From Dolomedes plantarius (lineage: Eukaryota; Arthropoda; Arachnida; Araneae; Dolomedidae), in the NCBI GenBank assembly GCA_907164885.2, contig OU015497.1:69379429-69443428 (forward strand): a stretch of 64,000 bases of DNA, written 5' to 3'. Position 1 is the stretch's first letter; each line of letters begins with the position of its first letter. Both the position numbers and the translations under genes were made by a program. The notes below the pieces were generated by a model, which saw only the letters and a program-made list of their open reading frames with translations, was not told the DNA's origin and made no database searches. Positions 21,421 through 33,030 of this stretch are shown piece after piece.

Positions 21421-22919
21421 TGAGTAACTGTTTTGATTTATCTCGAAACATTCTTTGCAACATATACTGTTTTTGATTATGTGATTTTATAGAAAATGGC
21501 TTGTTTATTCTATATACATATATTGTGAAGCAATATATTGTATTTGATGGTAAGAATATTTTACAGTAAATTTGATTTTCAGAGGACGGTAATATACAAT
21601 TTCTCAAGTAAGCAAAATATTTTTTCTTTCTTCAGATCACTTTCAAAGATAAAATATATTCAGCTTGTAAGCAAAAATTGCTAGAAAGATATATCTGCGT
21701 CTGATATTAGTTTTAAAAATTTGTCTGTCATTTAAGTTTAACCTGTCATTATGTAGCACAATAAGTCCAGGAAACTTACTAACCATATTCAAAGGGTAGA
21801 ATAATATAAAAGGGGAATGACCAGTTTGTACAAATACAATTTGATCTTTATATGCATTTCGCTTTGTTGCATAACAATCAACTAAAATTTGGATACTTAA
21901 AAGAAAAACTCTTCAGAGAGTAAACGGAGTCTTTATATAATATCCCAAAACTGAAGTATAACAAGGACAGTAATTGGATTGGATAACGTGCATTTAAATA
22001 AAGTTTTCTTTTAAAGCATACAATAGGAAATTTTGAAATAAGACGCATTCAAGTATGCTGGCAGAAACGCCTATGTAATGCTATGGCACATCAAAAAGCC
22101 TGTGCAGGAAATTCTAAAAGAAATCATCTACTTCAAATGATTGAAATTTGATTCAAATTGAAACAAAGGTATTTCCAACATTGTTTAAGTGTATCTTTTC
22201 ATTTTGATTAAATTTTACTCTTCCCAGTACTGAAATGGGAAACCTGCAGTGACATCACTGCGACGTTCGTTATATTTGTCATATGGTAAAGATACAATAT
22301 GCCATACTGTATCTTTTCTTTATACTGAAGTGCTGTAAAAGGTGAAATCGTCATCATGCAATGACGGTCTTTTGCATAAATTTTGAACTTTAACGTAAAC
22401 CTATGATTAAAATTATTAACATTATTTTATAAATAAGAAAAGCTATGTTGCTTTTTTTGTTTATAACAATTAAATGTAGACTACTGAATTTACAAAAATT
22501 TAAACATCATAGTATGCAAAAATAAAATTTACTTTTGAATTCCTTTTATGACACAGAAAAATAAAGCAACACAAAAACAAAGAAAAAAATCCGTGTTACT
22601 TGAAGTGTTGATTTATATAAATTGCGAATGGAAGTTAATTACATGAATTTAAAGATCAAAGTGCAGTTCATCTTAATTCTAGTTGTATCAAAAAACTGCT
22701 ATCTGTAACGACATGTAAAAACACAGAAGGGATTGTTACTATAGTGATAAATTTATAAAAGTTAGCACTCTGAGGTGTGTTAACAATATGAACAATAAAG
22801 GTTAATTACTACTATTCGTTCCATAAAAAGTGTTTATTATTTTATTCATAGCTGCATACACTTATGTGCTATGTCTTTTAACTTTGAGGAATAGGAAAAT
22901 GGAAAACTTACAATTAAGT
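20901..22919. other. AT-rich non-coding stretch with a (TA)n tract
   Basis: Apart from a TA microsatellite at 21379-21417, I see no gene, RNA or element ends. Confidence 0.5.
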
Positions 22920-23320
22920 TCTATTAGTTATTTTTAATTAACTTAAAGCTAATTTTCACTCTATTTCTTTCTTCTATTTTTTAAGGTTTCCACTTATCAT
23001 CTGCAACTGCAATACGATAAAAGAAACACCTATATAATGAAAAATAATCCATTATTTCTTGGGATAATGTAAGTTTAATTGTTATATTGCCTCCCCAATT
23101 TAAAATTAAGAGTCGTTGCATACCTTGTGAAAAAATGTTATGTATTCTTTACACATTGACAAGAAAGTACAAATGTTGGTAGCGTATATGGCTACCAACG
23201 AAAAAATCAATTAAAAAGGATCAATTATTTGCTATACTGTGTGTATGCTTGTGTGAAACCCATTCGTAACAATTTTATATAAAATATTAATTGTAGATAA
23301 AATTCATTGATATCTAGAAA
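22920..23320 (+). repeat. Uninterrupted copy of the repeat split at 24.7-27.3 kb
   Basis: The first part aligns with 24680-24818 (shared ACTCTATTTC, CTGCAACTGC, CGATAAAAGAAAC, GGATARTGTAAG). The second aligns with 27105-27300 (shared AATGTTATGTATTCTTTAC, AAGAAAGTACAA, TTTCATTGATATCTA). It therefore shows what the locus looked like before the two insertions there. Confidence 0.7.
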
Positions 23321-24529
23321 TGGTTATTGTTTACTCATTCCATATGTATATAGAAAAAAATCATATTACAATTATGTTATTTTTATATATTCTGATGTTC
23401 TAAATACGTTTATTAGCCGAAAACAATTTACCCTTCTCATTTTATCAGTAAAATAAAAACTTCCTGGTTAAAAGCACATATTGATAAAATCAATGTACTG
23501 TATCTAAACATTGGTATCTACAAACGTTAACAACATTTTGTTCAAAGAATTTCTTTTTTGATTCTTTTATGGGTTGTACATGCTGTATCAGATTAATGTA
23601 AAATAATAAAAATAATATTCTGCATCTACCTTAATTAACATGACCTCTCTGAGTAAAATTATCCATACTTTGTTTAGCAAGAGAAATGAACACAAAATCT
23701 ATTTATTAGTATTTTAGTATTGATTTTATGGTACTGTGACCGAAGTTTCTGATTCAAATATTTACAATGAACCATTTAAGTATTTCTCAACTGTAAAATC
23801 GTCCTATATTACTATGTTCTCAATTTGTCTACTGGAAAAATATATTCTTAAATCAGTAGACTTTTATTTTTATTTTTTCGTAGAAAAAATTTAGTTGCAA
23901 AAAGAGACAGACAAACAGCAAAAACTTGAAACACATTTTATAAAATAAGTGATAATATAAACGACAGAAATCAATAAACATCTTGTTGGTATTCTGTCAT
24001 GAGTGTTTTATTTAAACTGATCACGTGCCCTTCTATAACAGGGCATTTTTAAAAAGTATCGTTCATCCAGAATATCTTTCCTTGCATACAATATCCAAAA
24101 TCTCACTAAAAAATTTTCATGAATTTTGAGTGAAGACATTTTGATCATTTTTGTTCTTTGTTATATTTTCTATTCTGAATAGCTAATTAAATTTGCGAGA
24201 GTATTTTAAATATACAATTAATTTTTAAAAAAAAACTTAATCACATATCTATTTCTTTAACTATGGATATTAATTTTGTGTCTTTTTAATTCTAATTTTT
24301 AAAAGATACTATGGAGAAAAAAAGGCTACAATTTTTTTAAACATCAGATATTGACTTTTAAATTGTCTGTCAAACATTAGCGCTTAACACTGTTATCTTA
24401 TCACATAATCATAAAAATGTTGTAATATTCTCTCGCCGTGAAATTCATATCGATAATATCACACTGAAAAAAAACCTTCATTCTGAGTTTTCTTTCACAT
24501 CTTTAAGTTGTTTTAATGGAGTAGAGCAG
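23321..24529. other. AT-rich non-coding stretch
   Basis: Nothing recognisable on either strand. Confidence 0.5.
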
Positions 24530-24818
24530 GGTTTCACAAAGTGGACGATACAACCCCCCACCCCCCACTTCCGAGTGGTGCTAGAATGATCCAGGGAGGA
24601 GAACAATTTAAATTCAAACTCAGCCATCAACAGTTTCTGGGTACAAAAACATACACCGATATATTTAAATTCTATTCGTTGTTTTTAATTTACATAAAAC
24701 TCTATTTCAATCTTCTCTTTTTTTCAGATATCACCTGCAACTGCCATTCGATAAAAGAAACATCTCTAGAATGATAAAGAATCTATAATTTCATGGGATA
24801 GTGTAAGTAAAAATTATA

Positions 24819-25760
24819 CCTCTGACAATAAAGTTCGGTGAATGAAGTCAGAACAGGGCCGATCTGGCAACACTGGCCAAATAAAACTGTGCACCTGTGT
24901 AGCGGTAGGTGTTGACCATCTGCCCCCACCGTTGTTCAGTTGAGCGTCGTTTATGTTCCGTGTAAGACTTGTTTTACAAAGTGCTTGTTTAGTGAGTTTG
25001 TTCCGTGCGACAAATCGTTACCCAGAAATTAGGGATGAGAAAAATGTGTTGTCGTCTTGTGCCACATCACTTGGATGACGATCACAAACAGGCACGTTTA
25101 GAGGCTTCACAGGATTTTGTCGAAATGGCGGATGCGACACCAAACTTCTTGAACTGTATTTTTCACTGAAGATGAGTCCTGGTGTCTCAGGTACTACCCT
25201 GAAACAAAACGGCAAATCCTGGAATGGCCTTTTCCTGCATCACCTCGTCGGAAAAAGGCCAGAGCAGATAAATCACGCATCAAAACGATGGTCATCACCT
25301 TTTTTGATAGTCAAGACATTATCCACAAGGAATTTCTACCTGAGGGAAAGACGATGAATGCTGAAGGGCACATTGAAATTTTGACCTGTTTCATGAAACG
25401 TCTATGCAGGGTACGACCGTCAAACAGTTCCTGGCAAAAAAAGGGGTGGTGCAAATTGAACATCCACCATACTCGCCAGATCTCAATCCTCCAGACTTCT
25501 TCCTATTCCTACAACTCAAACTCGCTTTGAAAGGAAAGAGATTTGACGATATTCCTGACATCCAACGAAACGTGACGAGGCTTTTGAACTCCATCCGAAA
25601 AGAAGACTTCTTGCAAAGTTTCCAGAACATGTATAGCAGATATCAGCGGTGCATAGTTATGGGAGGTGACTATTTCGAAGGACAGTAAGGTAACTTTCGT
25701 TAATATTTCATCTACGTTAATGTTACAGGACTCTTCACCGAACTTCATTGTCAGCCCTTT
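24819..25760 (+). mobile_element. mariner element, internally deleted (942 bp)
   Basis: Inverted termini are recognisable: CTGACAATAAAGTTCGGTGA on the left, and CTGACAATGAAGTTCGGTGA as the reverse complement of the right end. TA dinucleotides flank it (24817-24818 and 25761-25762). It lies inside a repeat whose uninterrupted version is at 22920-23320. At 942 bp it is shorter than the usual ~1.3 kb, and the helix-turn-helix part of the transposase is missing. Confidence 0.8.
25158..25688 (+). pseudogene. mariner transposase, frameshifted and deleted
   Basis: Frame by frame it reads EDESWCLRYYPETKRQ, then KTMVITFFDSQDIIHKEFLP and MNAEGHIEIL. Next come TTVKQFLAKKGVVQIEHPPY and SPDLNPPDFFLFLQLK, ending YFEGQ. 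This is the catalytic part of a mariner transposase, with the third catalytic Asp in PPDFF. The HDNAPAH segment with the second Asp appears deleted, and at least two frameshifts are present. It cannot produce active enzyme. A normal protein is about 345 residues. Confidence 0.8.
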
Positions 25761-25793
25761 TATATACCCTCGTAAGGAAAAATCCTAATTTAA

Positions 25794-27100
25794 CCCATTT
25801 AAGACCGCTCCATGTTTTCTTTATTGGAAATGCACCAAACAGTTTTTTAACACTTCTTAGAACATTAATTACAGAAATAACTTGATTCCATAAAATTAAA
25901 TTTATTTTTACGAGAGTTACAAAATGTTGAGTTTTCGCAACATCAGTCCAAAACGATATAAAAAAAATTTTAAACATTTCTTTCACAAGTCATTCAACAT
26001 TTCAATATTTCAAAAGACTTTGAAACATTTCACATTAAGAGGTACATTACACTTATTTCATACAGTAATTATTTGACTTTTGCATTGTTTACATCTTTTT
26101 TGTTTATTTTCACTATTTTTAGTAATAATATGACCCATACGGTCTTTCCGAGTTTCGCTGAGAATTAGATTTTAAATTGAAGATGGTCTTCCAATATGTG
26201 AAGTTTCAGATAAAGCAGAATTCATCTGCATTTCTTCAAGCCTTTTTATCAAAGATATGGCTCTCTCAAAGATATAGATCTCTTAAATTATAATAAACTT
26301 ATTTTAGAATTCATTACATCCATGTAGAGTCTCCATTTTCCCCATACAATATGCTCCTTTTTCTTACTGTATTGCATACTTTTACATTTATTAGAAATAA
26401 ATATCAATTTCATCGGCAGTGTCTTTAGGTGATTCGACATTTTAACATAAAATATCATCATCAATACCTTCTTCATCCGTCAAATCATCCGGATCTTGAG
26501 GGATAATGACGAATTATGGTTCATTATTATCTTCTGTTGAGGACGATTTTGAAAAATTATCATCATCTAGCTCATGAAAATAGTCCAATGCCTCTTCCAA
26601 TGTCAAAAATCGCTTTTTTCTAGAGACAAACTTATCTGAAATGCAAACAATACCAATTTACTGCATAAAACACTAGGAAGCAGTAATAATGCGCATTGGA
26701 ATTAAGTAATACACATTGGACTGATGTTGCATTTTCGCAACATTTTTAAAAATATGAATTGGGAAACATAAAAACAAAAATTATGCCTTATCTATTGAAG
26801 CCATTTTGTTCTTTAGACTCTAGTAAACTCGGAACAAGCATCAAATCGGAAATTTAACAGGTGCTGCTATCTTCAGTTATTATTTGAAATTAGTCATTTT
26901 TTTCCCTTTCAAAATACAAAAAAAAGTAATTTTTTGCAAGTACTAAAAGCTAGCAAATGTGGAAACAAAAAATGTATTATAAACAATTAAACTATAGAGA
27001 ATAAAATAAAAATGTTACTTCAGACGTATAAAACTTAGAACATGCCTTTAAAAAATACAGAAATTAATGTTGCGTTTTAGCAACGCCAGTCTTAAATGGG
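25794..27100 (-). mobile_element. piggyBac derivative, 1307 bp
   Basis: TTAA flanks both ends (25790-25793 and 27101-27104). Termini are inverted: CCCATTTAAGACCG on the left and CCCATTTAAGACTGGCG as the reverse complement on the right. Three copies of a short hairpin motif like TGTTGCGTTTTCGCAACA occur near 25923, 26727 and 27068, possible transposase-binding subterminal repeats. Only the N-terminal part of a transposase remains, on the minus strand. Confidence 0.8.
26440..26640 (-). pseudogene. N-terminal fragment of a piggyBac transposase
   Basis: On the minus strand the frame reads RFLTLEEALDYFHELDDDNF, then SKSSSTEDNNEP, a stop, and FVIIPQDPDDLTDEEGIDDD. An acidic N-terminus with a PPxPDELTDEE-like motif is characteristic of many piggyBac transposases, upstream of the DDE_Tnp_1_7 domain. 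No catalytic domain follows, so the element is an internal-deletion derivative. Confidence 0.65.
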
Positions 27101-27299
27101 TTAAACTTGACAGTTGTTGGTTGCATTGTTATAAATGTTATGTATTCTTTACTCATTAATAAGAAAGTACAAGTTTTGGTATCGTATATGTGGAAAAAAT
27201 TCAATTGTTTCCTGTACGGTGTGATTGCTTATGTGATATCCATTCGGAGCAATTTGATAAAAAAATTTTTAACTATAGATAAATTTCATTGATATCTAT

Positions 27300-27415
27300 A
27301 TATACTTGTTAGATCAATGCTTATATCCTTATGCTCAGAGCTTATATCCTTATGCTTATAGATTATATCCTCAATGCTTATAGCTTATACCCTGCATTAT
27401 AAGCTATAGTAAAAA
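27300..27415 (+). repeat. Short minisatellite of GCTTATATCCTTAT units
   Basis: About six imperfect units of a 14-17 base motif (GCTTATATCCTTATGCT and variants), ending in an inverted ATAAGCTATAG. Confidence 0.7.
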
Positions 27416-27992
27416 AGTTCTTAATTGAATTTCCTTCATCCATTGAGTGAAACATGGGTTCAGAGAAGTCACAAATATGCTTAGCAAAAGCAAACACCGA
27501 GTAAAAAAAGCTAATCGCAATGGTTTAAAATGCTGCAGGCAAAAATAGAGCCGATCATTAATAAATTAATAGCAGGCCACGAAGTTGATCTTTCTCATTA
27601 GGATTGGTTTTAATATATTTGCCACTTTTATTTTACTGTTATCTTTCATCATCTTCATTTTCTGTGTGTTATGTGAATGCTTTTATAATTATTTTTTGTT
27701 TTAATAAATAATTGTATAATTTTAAGCTTCGAGGTATCTTATTTACAGCATTTTTCATCACTGTCTTGAAGGACATAATTAGAAATATAGATAAATCAAA
27801 AGACTCAAAAGTGTCATGGCTGTTTGTTGTTCCCTTAAGAGAGAAAATTTCTAGCTAAGCACTGAAACTTTTTTTTTCTAAAAAGGGTGAGTTAGGTTTT
27901 GGAAATAAGTTTTGGAACCCCTAGGTTCGGAACTCCAACTACACACCGTAGGGTACGTTAGGTGACCATGTTAGAAAATCATAATAGTATTT

Positions 27993-28466
27993 ACAGAGTA
28001 TAGCTCACTTCTACCCGCAATTGGGTGTATATAATTTGAAGTGGCATTCTAAATGAATTTGATACAAACACAGTTTATACATGAAACAATGTTTATTGAA
28101 TTTGTTGCACATATAGAATTTGCTTTTACAGCGATAAGCATACGTACTACTTGTACGGAATATATATTAGCATTCAATAAAAAATACACTTTGCAATACT
28201 CACAAACCAGCAGAGAGTCAACCCAGCAGTTCTGCCACGTAAACTTTGGGCCTGCTAAGCACAAGGGCCGGTTAACACCTGGAGCTGCTTACCTCGTAGC
28301 TCCCTTAACTCGCTTATCTATCAACTTTAACAACCTTTTAACTTAATCAAGCTGCTTGGTATTTATACATCCGCGTATGCCGAAATTAGCATATCTCAAG
28401 CAGCTTCTTTAATTCATTCACTCAAAAGTTCGATTCTTGTGAATCGAATCTTATGTATACCTTACA
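27993..28466 (-). repeat. 3' LTR of gag-only element, copy 2
   Basis: 474-bp LTR; on the minus strand it starts TGTAAGGTATAC and contains the same TTCGATTC-N4-GAATCGAA palindrome. A purine tract (TCGAGGGAGACCAG) precedes it on the minus strand. Confidence 0.85.
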
Positions 28467-29634
28467 CTGGTCTCCCTCGAAAAAAAAATTAGGTAACTGA
28501 GGACTGAACCTTTTCAGTTAACTAATTGAAAACGCGTGCTGGTCTGACTTTTTACATAATGGGTGGCAAAGCCAAAAAACCTTCCACACGTTGTGTGGGG
28601 GAAAAACGCCACCCCCATTTTACAAAACTAACCCCGAAGGGTCCAGGTGACACCAACACACAGTGGATTTGCAAAGTTGCGGATACTGGGCTGGCCAACT
28701 GCGCCCTAGAAAATCTATTTTAGTTAAAAGTGTCAATACAATTGCACAGCATGGCATTTCTTGACTGTTTGTAGCTTCTCTCCCCAAATTCATAATGCAC
28801 ATGTGTTATGTTTTGTGAAGTTAGTACATTAGTTAGTTAGTTGTTATCAGTAGTTAGTATGTATTTTTTCCTATTCAATACATCTCCCCTTCAATAATTT
28901 ATAAAACAGTATGCCGTTTTTTTTTAGTTGCTCACCCCTTCCCCTCCAATTGTTTACACAGTATATACAATGGGGAATTTCAAACCAGTTTGGTTCGATT
29001 TTATTAAAGGGTGGGAGTTAGAATAAGAAAATTGATACAAGACTTGTTCATGAAGGCAGCAACTTCGTTGCACCAGTTTGTCCATTCCGTGGAATCTTTT
29101 TTATGGTCGCACTTCTAGTAAAGGGGTTCGTTGACCGTGTGGGCATCCTTCGTGCAGCAGGTCGTAGGTCCTGAGGCGCTGGTCCAGCTTGACGATGGGC
29201 AGGAGGTCTTTTGGGAGGAGGCCAACCTTGCTGGGCGGCTGATATCTACCGCTTCCTGTACTTATGCAAAGGACCTTTAAAACGGTAATTCTTCCTTACA
29301 GTTATAAAGGTCCTATGTCCTTCCTTACAGTTTTAAAGGTCTTTGACCTATTGATAACCTTGTGTACCTTATGTGTGCCACGTTCATCCTTTTATGGAGG
29401 CTTTGTAGTGCACACTTTACTTTTCTCCGAACTTTTTAGAGTATAGGCATTAGATTTTAATGCAGATTCTATTTTTTCAAATTTATACGACGCACCAACG
29501 CGTTTAGTTACTGGCTTTATCTCGCCATTTATGATAAAGTTTACAATTTAGTTCGCTGCTTGTTTCAAGTTTTTCAACAACCTGACTCTGTTTTTGGTAT
29601 TCGTGCTTATACGACCTATTGTTTACCGACTTAA

Positions 29635-30408
29635 TTACTTCAGTATTAGCAGTTTTAATGTTGGAACCTGAAGGCACTTTTTCATGTTTTTTTTATCCCC
29701 CTTAACTTTAGTTTTATCTTCTTTTGATGAAAAGGTATCGAACGCGACATCAGAATCGTTGTCATTTAAATTCTTTAAAACTGCTTCAGTTTTGAGAATA
29801 TTAAGCTTTTCATATTCGTGCGTTTTAATGCTATCTACTTCTACACCTTCCGAAACATCAGCTGAACTACTTACAGTATAACTCTGTGTCAACTTTTCAT
29901 CATGATTCTCTGTCTGGTTTTCACGTACTTTATTTAATACCATATTATCAACCTGGACTACACCATCCCCATTCGGCTGGGAACTTGAAATAATATCATC
30001 ATTTCCTAGCGAGTTCCTAATATCGTTTAAAGAATTTTTATTGTCGTCAACTAATAAGTATTTACTAACTTCCGTAACACAAACTTTGTTATCTACTAAA
30101 TTTCCTTCATTAACAGATGTGTGAATATCATCTAAAATATCAGGTATAGCATTAATAGAAGTTCCCGATGGTTTATTTTCTAAACCACTAGCATTAGTAT
30201 TGGCACTACTTTCAGAAATTTGTTCTGGAATTACCGCATTATTCCAGCTAGGCTCACTTTCATTATAAGCCACAAAAATACCCCGACTTTCACTATTCTC
30301 AAAATAATGATTACTGCTCTGAAAAGTTAATACATTTGACCACACAGTTTCAACAGGTTGAACCATATCATGTGAAACAACTTGCCAGTGCACGTAAGGT
30401 GCTTGCAT
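29635..30408 (-). pseudogene. ORF2 of the pol-less LTR element, copy 2 (257 codons then broken)
   Basis: It begins MQAPYVHWQVVSHDMVQ like copy 1 and stays open across the positions where copy 1 has a stop and a frameshift. The middle is Asn/Asp/Ser-rich (for example NSLNDIRNSLGNDD) with no recognisable domain. After a shift near 29690 the frame diverges (KKNMKKCL), while homology to copy 1 continues in other frames down to about 29080, with a duplicated stretch near 29280-29340. Function is unknown. Confidence 0.6.
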
Positions 30409-30413
30409 ATTAT

Positions 30414-31096
30414 TTACTTTAAGTGCAACAATTTCATTGTAACGCCGTGCGCTTCTATCATTTCAGCTGCGATACTGGTTTCGCTATTGGTTTGAAACTC
30501 GCGAAAAATTTGGCGGGAGTGAATAAAACTTCTCGTACCTGAGTAAGGGTCAGGGGTAGCGAAGAAATGCCTATTGTCGTGTTTAGATAAAACTTGAAGG
30601 AGTGTAGCCTTGCTTGTAATTTTTTGATTGTGCAAAAAATCTTGAACACTTGGATTCAAACGTTGGATAACTATTTTTAAGATAACTGCTTCAGTCATCC
30701 TTTCTAAATATTCCTCACACTTTATAATCTTTTCGATAGCAAAATCTAACACAGACTGACCTTCACGTTGCCTTAGCGAATAAATTTCCGCTTCTATTTG
30801 ACTTTGATTAAAGGTCTTTGGAAAAACGCTAAGAAACTGTTGCTTGAATGACAAATAGTCAAAAATCAGATTACTGATTTGCATACACGTGTACCATTGA
30901 TATGCACTACCTCTTAACACGGCTAGAGCAATTTTAAGTTTATCCCCCTCTGCGGTGCATTGTTGCTGAAAGTAATGTTCAATATTCTTTAGGAATTGGC
31001 TTGAAGGGCTGCAATTGAACGTGGCTCGAATGGCGCAAATTGCTGAACCATAATCACCGTAGATAAATTATCAGCAGGGTTTTGTCTTAAATACAT
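30414..31096 (-). pseudogene. Gag of the pol-less LTR element, copy 2 (frameshifted N-terminus)
   Basis: The conserved ATG is at 31096 on the minus strand and is followed by QNPA and MVQQFAPFE; a frameshift then interrupts the N-terminal part. From 30920 the frame is open: MLRGSAYQWYTCMQ, FKQQFLSVFPKTFNQSQ, LRQREGQSVLDFAIEKI and HDNRHFFATPDPYSG. It has HDN where copy 1 has a stop codon, so the capsid domain reads further here. It is a Retrotrans_gag-type capsid, with no zinc knuckle and no pol downstream. Confidence 0.7.
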
Positions 31097-31246
31097 TTTC
31101 AGCAGTAGATAAGTATAATAACAAGATACTTTCACAATTTTATCAATATCAGAGTATAACACAGTATAAAGTTTAACTTCAAATATGTTGTTCGTTATAA
31201 ATGTAACGAGAACAACCAGGGTACATATAAACTTTCGAGCGCCACT

Positions 31247-32471
31247 GTAGAGAATAGCTCACTTCTACCCGCACTTGGGTGTATATAATTTGAAGTGGCA
31301 CTCTAAATGAATTTGATACAGATACAGTTTATACATGAAACAATGTTTATTGAATTCGTTGCAAATATAGAATTTGCTTTTACAGTGAGAAGCATACGTA
31401 CTACTCGTACGGAATATATATTAGCATTCAATGAAAAATACACTTTGCAATACTCACAAACCAGCAGAGATTCAAACCAGCAGTTCTGCCACGTAAACTT
31501 TGGCCTGCTAAGCACAAGCTTAGCAGGTACACTTACCTCGTAGCTCCCTTAACTCGCTTATCTATCAACTTTAACAACCTTTTAACTTAGGAGACTGGGA
31601 CGTCTGCGACAACTAAGAAGTTGGAAATTTGGGCTATTCTTTTAAAGCCCATATCTTATACAAATATGCATGTATCATTATGATTTTTAAGATAATTTCA
31701 TAATTTAGTAAGACCTTTATGAATATTTTAAGATTAAAAAAAATTATTTTTGGATTGAAAAGTAAATTTAAAATAACAATATAAACAAAAATACTTTTCC
31801 CCCTGAAATTTTTTAGGTATTCACTTTGTAACACTTTTTCAAAAATTTAGTGAAACTCTTACCTTGAAATCTTGTGTGATGATTAAACACAGTTCATTTT
31901 ATATAGTGAACCCATTTAAATCTCTGTTACACTTTTTTAAAAAAATTTAAAAAATTATAAATTTTACTTATCAGAAATCTGCATATTTTTGTCATACATT
32001 TTCACCATTTACAAAAATATCTTAAGGTTTAAAAATTAAAATATAGGTCATATTGATACAACAGCACTTATTCTATTGACTTTTAAAATTGCAGAGATGT
32101 ACTTGCAACAGATTTTGCAGAAAGTGTACCTTTACATGAAAAAATCATATTTTGAGAAAAACGCAAAAAACACTTTCCCATTATATGGGATTTAAATGTA
32201 TGTTTACATTTTTAAGTTGCTAATAATTGTTGTTAGAGTGTCAAAAAGTACATAAATTATATATATTTGTAATCTGCAGAATCTGCTCTATTTTTTAAGC
32301 CACAATTTTAAAAATAAATGTTTTGAAGGTATTTGACGTCCCAGTCCCCAATCAAGCTGCTCGGTATTTATACCAAGCGCGTATGCCGAAATTAGCATAT
32401 CTGAAGCATATTCTTTAATTCATTCACGAAATATTCGATTCTTGTGAATCGAATCTTATGTATACCTTACA
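31247..32471 (-). repeat. 5' LTR of gag-only element, copy 2 (interrupted)
   Basis: The LTR sequence runs 31247-31589 and resumes at 32350-32471. Joining the two parts matches the 3' LTR across the break. A primer-binding site (TGGCGCTCGAAAG on the minus strand) lies just left of it. Confidence 0.8.
31590..32349. mobile_element. Inverted-repeat element of 760 bp, unassigned
   Basis: The ends are inverted repeats: GGAGACTGGGACGTC on the left and GGGGACTGGGACGTC as the reverse complement of the right end. The intact LTR at 27993-28466 shows the target as ACTTAATCAAG, so the boundaries are well defined. The target duplication is at most one or two bases, or has decayed. The interior is AT-rich without a protein. 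It could be a PIF/Harbinger- or Tc1-type miniature element; I cannot decide. Confidence 0.65.
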
Positions 32472-32476
32472 TATTT

Positions 32477-32769
32477 TGTGACAGTTTGAAAATGAGTAAA
32501 GTGATCTCATTTTACGCATATGAAGTATTTTCCAAAATTAAATAATTAATACGTATAGAAATTAAAGAAAATTAGAATAGAATTATCTTATAAAATTAGA
32601 CATCTTCACAGATTTGTTTAACCTATTCAGTGGTTATATCTCATATTTTTGCTATTTGAAAATCCCGCGTGCGTAAAAGTATCACCGTAATCTACCCTCA
32701 TCTGTGTTTCGTATGGTTCTGTGTCAAGAAATAGCAAGTACTTGCAGTAAAAGACAAATCTAAAATTTA
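32477..32769. other. Non-coding spacer
   Basis: Nothing recognisable between the LTR element and the SINE. Confidence 0.4.
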
Positions 32770-33030
32770 AAAAAAGGGCTCGAGACAGCCTACTCGTAGC
32801 GCGTTGGACTTCGGACGGAGGAGGGTCAACTCAAATCCCGACAAGCACCGTTGAGTTAAATCCATATTCTGGAAAGACCTTCCATGTTGGCAGGTACGAA
32901 ATTATGGTGGCCACTAGCTAAGTTGAACTCCGAACTTTGTAGTGCTATTAAACACAGAAATCACATTCCTGTGTCCTCAGTCATCTATGGATCTGATCTG
33001 GACTGTGCCACTAGGGGGCATATATCACAG
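32770..33030 (+). mobile_element. tRNA-derived SINE
   Basis: The head has an A-box-like TAGCGCGTTGGA and, about 35 bases on, a B-box region GGGTCAACTCAAATCCC, as in a tRNA-derived pol III promoter. The body then runs to GCCACTAGGGGGCA near 33007 and passes directly into the satellite array. A polyA or simple-repeat tail is not seen at the junction. Confidence 0.6.
33008..33020 (+). promoter_or_regulatory. CTCF-like motif
   Basis: CCACTAGGGGGCA fits the CTCF core consensus CCASYAGRKGGC closely. It sits at the SINE/satellite junction. Whether this genome's CTCF binds here is unknown. Confidence 0.3.

Larger units (their letters stand above)
24530..27922. mobile_element. Possible hAT-like element carrying nested insertions
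   Basis: The left end CAGGGTTTCACAAAGTGG and the reverse complement of the right end (AGGGGTTCCAAAACTT) resemble hAT termini of the type that flank G-rich subterminal sequence. The 8-bp flanks do not match, so the right boundary is uncertain. Inside lie a mariner (24819-25760) and a piggyBac derivative (25794-27100); the remaining sequence is related to 22920-23320. Confidence 0.35.
27993..32471 (-). mobile_element. Pol-less LTR retrotransposon with gag, copy 2 (nested insert inside)
   Basis: On the minus strand the order is 5' LTR (31247-32471, split), primer-binding site, gag, ORF2 and 3' LTR (27993-28466). TATTT flanks both ends (27988-27992 and 32472-32476), a 5-bp target duplication. 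Without the 760-bp insert it is about 3.72 kb, close to copy 1. It lies in inverted orientation about 11 kb from copy 1. No pol domain is present. Confidence 0.8.
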
